From an uncultured Bacteroides sp. (lineage in GTDB: Bacteria; Bacteroidota; Bacteroidia; Bacteroidales; Bacteroidaceae), in NCBI GenBank assembly GCA_902388495.1, contig CABMPP010000034.1, positions 1 to 46,113 of the forward strand: a DNA stretch of 46,113 nucleotides. The letters run 5' to 3'. Below are positions 1 through 7,369 of the stretch, in pieces (the first letter of the stretch is position 1; the number at the start of each line of letters is the position of its first letter). A program made the position numbers and the translations under genes. The notes beneath the pieces were generated by a model that did not search any database, was not told where the DNA came from, and saw nothing but the letters and a program-made list of their open reading frames with translations.

Positions 1-2
1 CG

Positions 3-788
3 CATCCCGACCAGGGCGCCGTCGTGGTAAACACCGACTGGGCAGCGCTCTCTCCAGATGCCACCGTACCGGGCAGCTACATCCTGCGCATTGGCGACAA
101 AGAACAGACCGTCAGTGGAGCGACGAATGCTTTCAACGCCTTGTTCCTGCCCGGCGAACAGAACCTGCTGGTCTATAACTCTGCCGAAGGGAGCATCGTC
201 AGCGGAAACGCCGCCACAGTAAACACACTGCCGGACGGCACACTGGAACCGATGCCCGGTTACCTGTTCTCCGCCGCGCAGAAGCTGGAAATAGAAAAGG
301 ACGATACACTGAAAGTAACCGTAGCCATGCAGCAACGCATCCGCCGCCTGACGCTGACATTGAAGCTGAAGCCCGGCGACGAGCAGCGCATTGCCTCCAC
401 CACCGCCACACTGACGGGCATTGCCTCCTCGATAGACCTGGCCACCGGAACCATTGCAGCAACCCAAGGTAAGACCGTCATCCCTGCCTTTGCCCCCGGA
501 ACGGACGACGGGCAGACACGTGCAGCCGGGCAACCGATACTCTCCGCCACCATGCGCCTGCTGGGTGTAATCGCCGGAGAGAAGCAGTTGCTGACATTGG
601 AAATCACCCAGACGGACGGCCATGTGCAGACCCTCACCACCGACCTGACCGAACCCTTGAAAAACTTCGGCAGCGACATGAAACCGCTGGAACTGAATGC
701 CACGCTGGAACTGCCCGCAGAAGCAGGCCTCACAGCCACCATTGGCAACTGGACCGTGATAAACAACGGAAATATTGATATACATTAA
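3..788 (+). CDS. FimB/Mfa2-like fimbrial anchor protein, 5' truncated by window edge
   Basis: The reading frame is open from base 3 and continues past the left edge, so only the C-terminal 261 or so residues are seen; the GTG at 24 is not a believable start because coding sequence (HPDQGAVV) precedes it. The His-Pro-Asp-x-Gly-Ala-Val stretch followed by TDW is typical of the FimB/Mfa2 (DUF5119-like) family, whose members anchor and limit the length of Bacteroidales type V pili. The protein ends in the IGNW motif shared with the fimbrillins downstream. It lies 12 bases upstream of the first fimbrillin, consistent with one pilus operon. Family assignment is by motif memory and context; the signal peptide cannot be seen. 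Confidence 0.75.
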   Translation, partial: HPDQGAVVVNTDWAALSPDATVPGSYILRIGDKEQTVSGATNAFNALFLPGEQNLLVYNSAEGSIVSGNAATVNTLPDGTLEPMPGYLFSAAQKLEIEKDDTLKVTVAMQQRIRRLTLTLKLKPGDEQRIASTTATLTGIASSIDLATGTIAATQGKTVIPAFAPGTDDGQTRAAGQPILSATMRLLGVIAGEKQLLTLEITQTDGHVQTLTTDLTEPLKNFGSDMKPLELNATLELPAEAGLTATIGNWTVINNGNIDIH

Positions 789-800
789 AACAACAAAAAT

Positions 801-1751
801 ATGAAGAAGAAAAACTTCAGCAAGCCGGGCATAGGCCTTGGCATAATGCTTTGCACCTTTGCACTCCTCCCGGCAGGGTGCAGCAACGACAGTGCGCCGG
901 ATGATGGAAAAAGTGACGGACGCGTGGCCCTGCAAGTGACGGGCGGCATCAGCGTGCAGACCCGTGCCCACGACAAGACGTGGGATGCCGGCGACCAAAT
1001 CGGCATCTATATGTTTGCCGCAGGCCAAACCACCCTTGTAGAAGGAGCCGATAATATCCCTTACGAGACGAAGACAGATGCCGGCATCTTCACCCCGGTG
1101 GCAACCATCATCTACTTCCCTACAGACGGAAGCAATGTGGACTTCCATGCGTGGTACCCTTACAAAGACGTGGGAGACGGCGAATGGACCGCCGACCTTA
1201 CCGACCAAACCTCGCAAGCCGTCCTCGATCTGATGACTGCCGATGCTAAAAGTAGCACACAAGCAGGTGCAGCCGTTTACAACAAGGAGAATCCCTCAGT
1301 CGTACTAAACTTCCGCCACCGCCTGACCAAGTTGCAGCTGAACATTACCCCCGGCAAGGGCATCACCCCCGACGAGTTGAAAGGCCTGAAAGTAGAAATC
1401 ACCAAGCAATGGAAAACTGCAATCTACGCCCCTGAATTCGATGCAACCGGCTTCACGGAGGAACTCTCATCCATCTCCCTGCTGACTGCCGCCGACGGCA
1501 CCTCCGCCGAAGCCATCCTCTTTCCGGACGACCTGACGGGGAAAGCCCTCACCCCGGGCCGGCAACTGGTCTTCACCTTCAGCAGCACCGGCGAGAAGTT
1601 CTATTGGGACATCCCCGCCGGCAAGAGTTTCAATGCAGGCGACAAGAACATCTACGACATCACCATCAACCGCAGAACTCTTGATGTCTCCGGTGGCATC
1701 AGCGACTGGAACGAGGGCAACGGTGCCGGCGAACCTGGCAGTGCCGAGTAA
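801..1751 (+). CDS. Fimbrillin family lipoprotein (pilin/tip subunit) 1
   Basis: This 316-residue secreted lipoprotein has a signal peptide ending in the lipobox LLPAGC. The conserved fimbrillin pattern follows: QTRA, then TWDAGDQIGIYMF, a YYP-like WYPY segment, FRHRLTKLQL in mid-protein, and a final ISDW motif. In the family, the lipidated precursor is exported, cut by an arginine-directed protease near the TRA site and polymerised by donor-strand exchange into type V pili. It sits 12 bases after the anchor-like gene and 37 bases before the next fimbrillin, in a tandem paralogue array. Which position it takes in the fibre (stalk or tip) cannot be told. Confidence 0.88.
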   Translation: MKKKNFSKPGIGLGIMLCTFALLPAGCSNDSAPDDGKSDGRVALQVTGGISVQTRAHDKTWDAGDQIGIYMFAAGQTTLVEGADNIPYETKTDAGIFTPVATIIYFPTDGSNVDFHAWYPYKDVGDGEWTADLTDQTSQAVLDLMTADAKSSTQAGAAVYNKENPSVVLNFRHRLTKLQLNITPGKGITPDELKGLKVEITKQWKTAIYAPEFDATGFTEELSSISLLTAADGTSAEAILFPDDLTGKALTPGRQLVFTFSSTGEKFYWDIPAGKSFNAGDKNIYDITINRRTLDVSGGISDWNEGNGAGEPGSAE

Positions 1752-1788
1752 GAATAACCAAGAATAAATAGATAAAGAAGAATAACTC

Positions 1789-2700
1789 ATGAAGAATTAT
1801 CTGATTTTGGGCACTGCGGCACTTATGCTTGCCGCATGCAGTACCAATGAGAACGAACCGGGCGACGTGACGGATGGACGCGTGCCGGTAGAATTCCGCG
1901 CTTCCGTGGGAGTGACGCAAACCCGTGCCATCGACCAGACCTGGTCGCCAGCCGATGCCATCGGCATCTACATGGTAAGAGCCGGACAAGCCTTCCTGCC
2001 GGAGAACATCAGCGAGGAAGCAGAAAACGTCCGCTATGTGGTGGATGGAAGCATCCCCAACGCTTTCGTCCCCGACGGAACCGCTATTTACTACCCGATG
2101 GACAACAGCGGCGTTGACTTCTATGCCTACTATCCGCAGGGAACCGTCGGACAGGAAGCATCTACAGCGCATTACCTCTACGCCATCGATGTAGCCACAC
2201 AGACCGATCAGGAAGCTCTCGACCTGATGTACTCTAACAACGTGAAAGACAGAAAAAAGACGGACAAGACCGTCGCCCTCGACTTCAAGCACCAGCTTTG
2301 CAAGGTGATACTGACCGTAGAGCCCGGCGAAGGAGTCGATGCCGGAGACATGAGCGGATTGACGGTAAAGGTGGACAAGCAGCACACCACCGCTACCTTC
2401 GACCTCACCGCAGGGGTGCTGAAGGTGGATGCCGCAATCCTTGCCGACATTCCCTTCTGCAAGCAGACGGAGAAATATATCTACGAAGCCATTCTGCTGC
2501 CCGATGCCGCTACTAGCCGTATCTTCGAGTTCGACCTGAACAACAGTCACGATGCCCCCTTCACCTGGAAGATGGAGAAAACGCTTGAAGCCGGAAGCAA
2601 GTACACTTACACCGTGAAGCTGAACCGCACAGGTGCAGAAGTAAGCGGGGAGATCGGAAAATGGGACGAGAAAGGCGGCACAACGGTGGATGCCAACTAA
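1789..2700 (+). CDS. Fimbrillin family lipoprotein (pilin/tip subunit) 2
   Basis: This 303-residue paralogue of its neighbours has a lipoprotein signal peptide (lipobox MLAAC at Cys16 or so), the TQTRA maturation-site motif, TWSPADAIGIYM, YYPMDNSGVDFYAYYP, the FKHQLCKV core motif and the C-terminal IGKW motif. It is predicted to be an outer-membrane-exported structural subunit of a type V pilus. The ATG is the first one after the preceding stop and is directly followed by the signal peptide. Spacing of 37 and 47 bases to its neighbours suggests cotranscription. Sequence divergence from the adjacent copies implies distinct subunits rather than recent duplication. Confidence 0.88.
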   Translation: MKNYLILGTAALMLAACSTNENEPGDVTDGRVPVEFRASVGVTQTRAIDQTWSPADAIGIYMVRAGQAFLPENISEEAENVRYVVDGSIPNAFVPDGTAIYYPMDNSGVDFYAYYPQGTVGQEASTAHYLYAIDVATQTDQEALDLMYSNNVKDRKKTDKTVALDFKHQLCKVILTVEPGEGVDAGDMSGLTVKVDKQHTTATFDLTAGVLKVDAAILADIPFCKQTEKYIYEAILLPDAATSRIFEFDLNNSHDAPFTWKMEKTLEAGSKYTYTVKLNRTGAEVSGEIGKWDEKGGTTVDAN

Positions 2701-2747
2701 ACGGAGAAGAATTCAAGATAAGATATAACTAATAATTTTTCAGAAAT

Positions 2748-3683
2748 ATGAAAGCGAAGCATTTGATGATTATAACCATAGCTGCAATGTTGGCAGCATG
2801 CAGCAGCGACGAGACGGATAACACCGGTACGGAGAAGGACAACATAGTCCTTTTCACCGGAAGCATTGAGGGAACCCATACCCGGGCCTACGACCAGACT
2901 TGGGAAGATACGGACAAGATTGGCATCTCCGGAACAACCGGCGGCGTGGCCTATACAAACGTCCCCTACAAACGTGACAACGCAACGTTTGTAGTAGATG
3001 ATGGACAGCAACCTATCTACTATCAGAACGACCAGACGGTGACTTTTACCGCCTACTACCCGTGGAATGAAAGCATGACCGCGGCCACCACCATCACTGC
3101 CGATACTTGGGGACAGGTGGATCAGAAGAACTTCGACTTTCTTTATGCTACAGGCACGGGAAGCAAGGGAGTGCCGGTGGACTTCACATTCAAGCATAAG
3201 ATGGCAAAGCTGGTGCTAATCGTGAAAGCCGGTAACGGTGTGACTTACGAAGAAGTGGCGGCTGCCGTATGCTCTTTGGAGAATTTTCTGCACGAAGGAA
3301 ATTTTGACCGGACAACCGGAGTAGCCACTGCTACCGGCAGTGTGGGAGTGATGTGGACTTTCGCCAATAACACTTCCGATGTGGCATACAACACTCCGAC
3401 TGTAACAAAAGATGAATCCAAGGCTTCTGTCGCTTATACCCTGATTCTTTTCCCGCAGGCTTTCTCGTCCAATAATCTAAGTTTTACGGCAGAGACGGGC
3501 GGCAACTCGTATTCCACCGAAATAGACTTGGCTCAAGTTACGGGTAACGACAGTAAAAACGAACTGCAAGCCGGCGCGCAGTACAACATCACCATCAACC
3601 TGAACAAGACCGGACTGACGGTGGGTACTTCCTCTATCTCCGCATGGGACGAAAAGAACCATGAAATCAATGCCGGCATGTAA
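2748..3683 (+). CDS. Fimbrillin family lipoprotein (pilin/tip subunit) 3
   Basis: This 311-residue lipoprotein starts with a clear signal peptide and lipobox (MLAAC then SSDE). Fimbrillin landmarks are GTHTRAYDQTWEDTDKIGIS, FTAYYPW, FKHKMAKLVL and the C-terminal SAWDEKN motif. It is the third subunit of the array and lies 47 bases downstream of the second. The arginine of TRA is the expected processing site in this family. The internal sequence differs strongly from the flanking copies, so it is probably a specialised subunit, but its role in the fibre is unknown. Confidence 0.88.
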   Translation: MKAKHLMIITIAAMLAACSSDETDNTGTEKDNIVLFTGSIEGTHTRAYDQTWEDTDKIGISGTTGGVAYTNVPYKRDNATFVVDDGQQPIYYQNDQTVTFTAYYPWNESMTAATTITADTWGQVDQKNFDFLYATGTGSKGVPVDFTFKHKMAKLVLIVKAGNGVTYEEVAAAVCSLENFLHEGNFDRTTGVATATGSVGVMWTFANNTSDVAYNTPTVTKDESKASVAYTLILFPQAFSSNNLSFTAETGGNSYSTEIDLAQVTGNDSKNELQAGAQYNITINLNKTGLTVGTSSISAWDEKNHEINAGM

Positions 3684-3724
3684 CCGGACAAATCATTAAT
3701 AATCACTTATAACAAAGAACGAAT

Positions 3725-4699
3725 ATGAAAACTATTAGAAATTACAGCCTACTGGCAAGTGCAATGCTGACACTGGCTTTCACCGCTTGCAGCAATAACG
3801 AGATTGAAACCATCCCTTACGACGGACCGGTGGCTGCACAAGTCATTGCAGGTATAGACGGAGCCGTAACCCGTGCAGCAGATGCTTCATGGGAGAACGG
3901 TGACGCTATCGGTATCTCTTGCAGCAGTACGAATACCAATTACACCAACATGAAGTATGTCACTGCCCAAGCTAACGGAACCTTCACCCATTATAATGGT
4001 GATACTGAAGAAACGAAAAGCGGCATCTTCTTCCAGGGAACGGACCAAGTTACTTTCTCCGCTTATTATCCTTTCACCGGAACAGAAAAGGGCCTGCCGG
4101 GAACAGATGGGACAATCTCCGGCAACACCTCCAGTCAATCAACTAATCAGAAGGACATTGATTATCTGTTTGCCGCCGGAGCAAAGACCACCTATGCAAG
4201 TCCTACCATCAATTTTAGCAGCGAAGACACTAAATTCAAGCATATGATGGCACGCCTGAAGCTGGTATTGCAAACTTCTGCAGATGCCGGATTTTCAGTC
4301 GAGGATGTAAAAAGCGGTACTTATACCTTGGGAGGATTGAAGCATGAGGGTACTTTCAATGTGAAAGACGGTACAGCCGCACCTACAAGTACATGCTCCG
4401 TTGTTGACGACTGGTCTGTTTCCACAAACTGCCCATCGCAGGATGCAGGTAACCAACGTATCTTCACCATGATTCTTTATCCGCAGGATGTGAGCGGAGC
4501 ATTGCCTTTCACTGCCACCATTAGCAATCAGAATTATAAAAATAGTGCTGATATTAAATTCACCAACAATAAGTTGGTAGCCGGCACCTCCTATACCTTC
4601 ACCATCACGATAAAGAAGACCGGACTGACGGTAAGCGGTTGCACCATTGGTGGATGGACAGATGTTACAGGCGGTAGTGGTGATGCCACCATACAATAA
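3725..4699 (+). CDS. Fimbrillin family lipoprotein (pilin/tip subunit) 4
   Basis: This 324-residue protein has a signal peptide, lipobox LAFTAC, the VTRA motif near residue 50, SWENGDAIGIS, FSAYYPF, FKHMMARLKL and the C-terminal IGGW motif, all usual for Bacteroidales fimbrillins. It is the last of four consecutive copies. After it the coding pattern breaks into pseudogene debris before a fifth fimbrillin at 5716. It is likely cotranscribed with the upstream three (41-base gap). Subunit position in the pilus is not deducible. Confidence 0.88.
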   Translation: MKTIRNYSLLASAMLTLAFTACSNNEIETIPYDGPVAAQVIAGIDGAVTRAADASWENGDAIGISCSSTNTNYTNMKYVTAQANGTFTHYNGDTEETKSGIFFQGTDQVTFSAYYPFTGTEKGLPGTDGTISGNTSSQSTNQKDIDYLFAAGAKTTYASPTINFSSEDTKFKHMMARLKLVLQTSADAGFSVEDVKSGTYTLGGLKHEGTFNVKDGTAAPTSTCSVVDDWSVSTNCPSQDAGNQRIFTMILYPQDVSGALPFTATISNQNYKNSADIKFTNNKLVAGTSYTFTITIKKTGLTVSGCTIGGWTDVTGGSGDATIQ

Positions 4700-4711
4700 T
4701 ATCAGACAAAA

Positions 4712-4807
4712 ATGAAAAAATTGCCCCTTTCCCCGGACACCAAAGACACTCCCCCCGACGACGACTCCGGCAGCGACGGCGACTAGGGAGAGAACCCGCT
4801 GGGATAA
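4712..4807 (+). pseudogene. Relic of the C-terminal tail of an HU-like DNA-binding protein
   Basis: Read from the ATG at 4712, the last codons give DDSGSDGD, a TAG stop (4784-4786), then GENPLG and TAA (4805-4807). The intact HU-like protein at 16512-16994 ends DSGSDGDQGENPLG, so the stretch matches it through the real terminus with the single Gln codon CAG changed to TAG. The whole DNA-binding domain is missing. It marks an old deletion or rearrangement just downstream of the fimbrillin array and suggests that an HU-like locus once stood here. The match is seen directly; the history is inference. Confidence 0.7.
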
Positions 4808-4829
4808 AATTCCCCGTTCCATAGACTCA

Positions 4830-4912
4830 GCCACCGCCGGGCATCAAGCGTAAGCCCGGAGCGAGCCACCCTGCTAAAGGTAGCAACTGCCTCTCTCGCC
4901 GGAGGCGGTGGC
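4830..4912 (+). other. GC-rich inverted repeat with internal hairpins
   Basis: Nine-base arms GCCACCGCC (4830-4838) and GGCGGTGGC (4904-4912) pair perfectly and enclose smaller hairpins: GGGC/GCCC at 4839-4857 and TGCTA/TAGCA at 4872-4885. A third stem, GCCTC/GAGGC (4889-4906), would compete with the outer stem. It lies between the HU-tail relic and the promoter of the small gene at 5022. It could be a structured RNA, an attenuator or a remnant. No known RNA family is recognised. Confidence 0.35.
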
Positions 4913-4957
4913 GCAACGTAAGATGTTGAAAACAAAAGCGTTCTTTGAAAGATTGTG

Positions 4958-4988
4958 TTGGAGACTAGAGAAAGAAACCGTATCTTTG
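4958..4988 (+). promoter_or_regulatory. Bacteroidales promoter for the small gene at 5022
   Basis: A TTG at 4958-4960 is followed after 20 bases by TATCTTTG (4981-4988), matching the -33 / -7 consensus (TTTG, TAnnTTTG) of Bacteroides. It lies about 35 bases before the start codon at 5022. Confidence 0.65.
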
Positions 4989-5021
4989 CATCGTAAACCA
5001 AATAGAAAGGAGGAAAGCTGT

Positions 5022-5174
5022 ATGGCAAGGCCTATCAAGGAAACCCTGATACTTTACGGGGAAGATGCCCGAAGATTTCTGGAACGGATGAAGAATCCGC
5101 CCAAGGAAACGAAGGAAGAAAGAGAAAGAAGACTGAAAGACTATGAAGCTGCAATGAAAATGTTGAAAGTATAA
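5022..5174 (+). CDS. Small charged protein, possible partner of the adjacent acetyltransferase
   Basis: This is a 50-residue hypothetical protein beginning MARPIKE, with GEDARRFLERM in the middle and a Lys/Glu-rich helical second half. The start at 5022 is chosen because an AGGAGG Shine-Dalgarno lies at 5009-5014 and a promoter just upstream; an in-frame ATG at 4908 would run through the promoter. It ends 4 bases before an acetyltransferase pseudogene. Small proteins of this look often precede GNAT genes in Bacteroides, and the arrangement resembles a GNAT toxin-antitoxin pair, but I recall no demonstrated function. Antitoxin is a guess. Confidence 0.6.
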   Translation: MARPIKETLILYGEDARRFLERMKNPPKETKEERERRLKDYEAAMKMLKV

Positions 5175-5178
5175 AGAT

Positions 5179-5603
5179 ATGGAGCAGCAGATTAGAGATT
5201 ATCTTTCGTCAGTGACGTTTCCGCCTATTTCAGTCTTGCAAACGATAAAGTTTCCCTGAATGATTTTGAAAGCAAGACGGAGTTCAACCGCTTTAGGAAA
5301 CACCGTTTTGTGAACGAGAAGCGGTTGGAAAGCTATCCTGCCGTGAAAATCTGTCGTTTGGGTGTTGACTTGTCTATGAAGGGACAGTATGTGGGAACAT
5401 TTCTTTTGAATTTCATCAAGAGTTATTTCGTTATCAACAACAAGACCGGTTGCCGTTTCTTGACCGTAGATGCATACGCCGATGCCATTCCCTTTTACTT
5501 GAAGAACGGCTTTATTCCCCTGAATGACGAAGATACTGATGCCGATACCCGCCTGCTGTATTTTGATTTGGCAACCATAGCCGAAGATGAATTAGACGAT
5601 TAA
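5179..5603 (+). pseudogene. GNAT acetyltransferase, internally deleted and frameshifted
   Basis: The ATG at 5179, 4 bases after the small gene, opens a frame (MEQQIRDYLSS) that soon goes out of register. From about 5213 another frame continues through DVSAYFSLANDKV to the stop at 5603, with a GNAT-like core (VDLSMKGQYVGTFLL, acetyl-CoA loop region; VDAYADAIPFYLKNGF, the C-terminal strand-helix). The junction implies a small deletion with frameshift near 5205-5212. The remaining open frame from the ATG at 5310 (97 residues) lacks the N-terminal third. It is probably inactive. Confidence 0.75.
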
Positions 5604-5617
5604 GCCTTTTTAAATTA

Positions 5618-5638
5618 TGGCGGATTTGTAATCCGCCA
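5618..5638. repeat. REP-type palindrome, copy 1
   Basis: Perfect nine-base arms TGGCGGATT and AATCCGCCA enclose a TGT loop. This is the leftmost copy of a GGATT-NNN-AATCC palindrome family seen only between 5.6 and 16.3 kb, around the REP-associated transposase relic at 11124. It sits just after the acetyltransferase pseudogene. Confidence 0.8.
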
Positions 5639-5715
5639 CTCTTCCCTTCAACACTTCCCCTTTCAAACCGGACGCTTATAATGACATTGTAAAAACAATA
5701 AAAAGTATAAGCGAT

Positions 5716-7320
5716 ATGAAACGATTAACAGTACTACAGACCGCCTGCGCACTGGCATCCCTGCTGATGTTCGCCGCCTGCACGCAGGACGAAGTGACGG
5801 ACAGCACTTCACACATACTGCCCGAAAGCAAGTACCCTTTGATGCTGACTGCCACGCAAAGCGAAGTGGTAGCTTCGCCGCAGACACGCGTGTCGGACTA
5901 TGACGAAAACGGCAGCCACAAGAGCAAGTGGACGAAAGACGACCAGATAAAGGTCGTAGTCAGCGGAGGCAACAACGATATGGAAACTATTTGTACGCTG
6001 AACGAAAGCGGTAACATAACTGACTATAATCCGTCAGTCTATTGGAAAACCACCCAATCATCCAAAATCAATGCGTGGTATTCCAACATCGCCGGGCAAA
6101 GTACGATGACAAAAAATATCGTCAGCCTTGCCAACCAAAGCAGTGGACTTGCGTATGTGTTGAAAGCGGACGAAAAGTCTGACGTAAATTACAATAGCAA
6201 AGACATATCCTTGAACTTCAAGCACCAGCTTGCCAAAGTACGGGTGAAGGTAGAGAAAGGCTCTTACACCGGCAATCTGAATGTCACCGCTGTAAGCGTA
6301 AAAGGATATACCTCTTGCACCGTCAACAACGGTGCGGTTACAGCAGCAAGTGGCAACTCTCTCGGCGGCATCTCCATGAAGAAAAACACCTATGGCAACG
6401 ACACTTACTGGGAAGCCAACCTCGTGCCGGGTACGAACGCAATGGACAAGGTAATTACCATCAATGCCGACGGTAAGACCACTACCTGCACACTCACCTC
6501 TGATATCACGCTCGCGGCAGGAAAGGTGTACACCTATACCGTGAAGGTAAATACGGCGTTCTCCATCCTCGACAAGAACGGAAGCCCGGTGGATGCAAGC
6601 AGTATCAACAAAGATGTCACCATCAGGGGCACAAGCGACCAGCCCATCACCATTACGGGCACTTGCAACGTAACGCTGGATGGTGTCACATTCAATATAG
6701 ATAACCATGATGCCGCCATCAATGTGGCAAACGGAAGCCCCACTCTAACCGTGACAGGCACGAACAATATCAACACAACAAAAGGGAAAAGTGCCATTCT
6801 GCTTACCAATGAAAATACCGACATCACCCTTGACGGGCAGAGTAGCGGGACACTGAATATCTCCCAATCAGCAACAGCTGCAATTGATAAAGCCATCATT
6901 GGCGGCAAAATAGATGCAAGTGTCGGAAACATCACCATCAAAAACATAACCCTGACGATAGACCGCACAAATGGCGATATGTTAACTGCCGCCGTTATCG
7001 GCAGCGGAATGGCCTATGAATCCTCTTCTTCATGTAAGGCTATCACCATAACAAACACAACACTGACAGTAAAAAACGGTGGCCAGATTGAAGGAGCCAT
7101 CATTGGAACAGGAATGGCGCAAGCAGCTGGTAATAATAATGTTACCGCTTCTTGTGGAAACATCACCATCACGTTGAAGAGCGGGCAGAATCAACAGCAG
7201 TTCTTGAGCGGCTTGAACAGTACTACAGATTTGAGTGCGAGTAAAGTCGGTAAAGGTGGAACACTTAAACAAGGAAGTGGTAGTGCTACCGCTTCTTGTG
7301 GCACCATTAGCTGGAAGTAG
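5716..7320 (+). CDS. Large fimbrillin-like lipoprotein with repetitive beta-rich C-terminus
   Basis: This 534-residue protein has signal peptide and lipobox (LMFAAC), then a fimbrillin-like N-terminal half: SPQTRV, KWTKDDQIKV, an INAWYSN segment, and FKHQLAKVRV. From about residue 290 the sequence turns into Thr/Asn/Gly-rich strands with repeated units (ITITGT, ITLDGQ, GNITIKNITLT, VTASCGNITI, ATASCGTISW), resembling right-handed beta-helix or carbohydrate-binding tails found on Bacteroides fimbrillins. Such a subunit could be an adhesive pilus tip. It is separated from the other four fimbrillins by the debris at 4.7-5.6 kb, so it may once have been part of the same operon. Confidence 0.82.
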   Translation: MKRLTVLQTACALASLLMFAACTQDEVTDSTSHILPESKYPLMLTATQSEVVASPQTRVSDYDENGSHKSKWTKDDQIKVVVSGGNNDMETICTLNESGNITDYNPSVYWKTTQSSKINAWYSNIAGQSTMTKNIVSLANQSSGLAYVLKADEKSDVNYNSKDISLNFKHQLAKVRVKVEKGSYTGNLNVTAVSVKGYTSCTVNNGAVTAASGNSLGGISMKKNTYGNDTYWEANLVPGTNAMDKVITINADGKTTTCTLTSDITLAAGKVYTYTVKVNTAFSILDKNGSPVDASSINKDVTIRGTSDQPITITGTCNVTLDGVTFNIDNHDAAINVANGSPTLTVTGTNNINTTKGKSAILLTNENTDITLDGQSSGTLNISQSATAAIDKAIIGGKIDASVGNITIKNITLTIDRTNGDMLTAAVIGSGMAYESSSSCKAITITNTTLTVKNGGQIEGAIIGTGMAQAAGNNNVTASCGNITITLKSGQNQQQFLSGLNSTTDLSASKVGKGGTLKQGSGSATASCGTISWK

Positions 7321-7369
7321 ATTAGTGAACAAAAAATAGTATAAACAAACCATCTAAAATCTATTATTT

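Noticed and set aside
4908..5021. 38-residue N-terminal extension of the small gene at 5022
   Set aside because: It runs through the promoter, and the AGGAGG at 5009-5014 fits the ATG at 5022.
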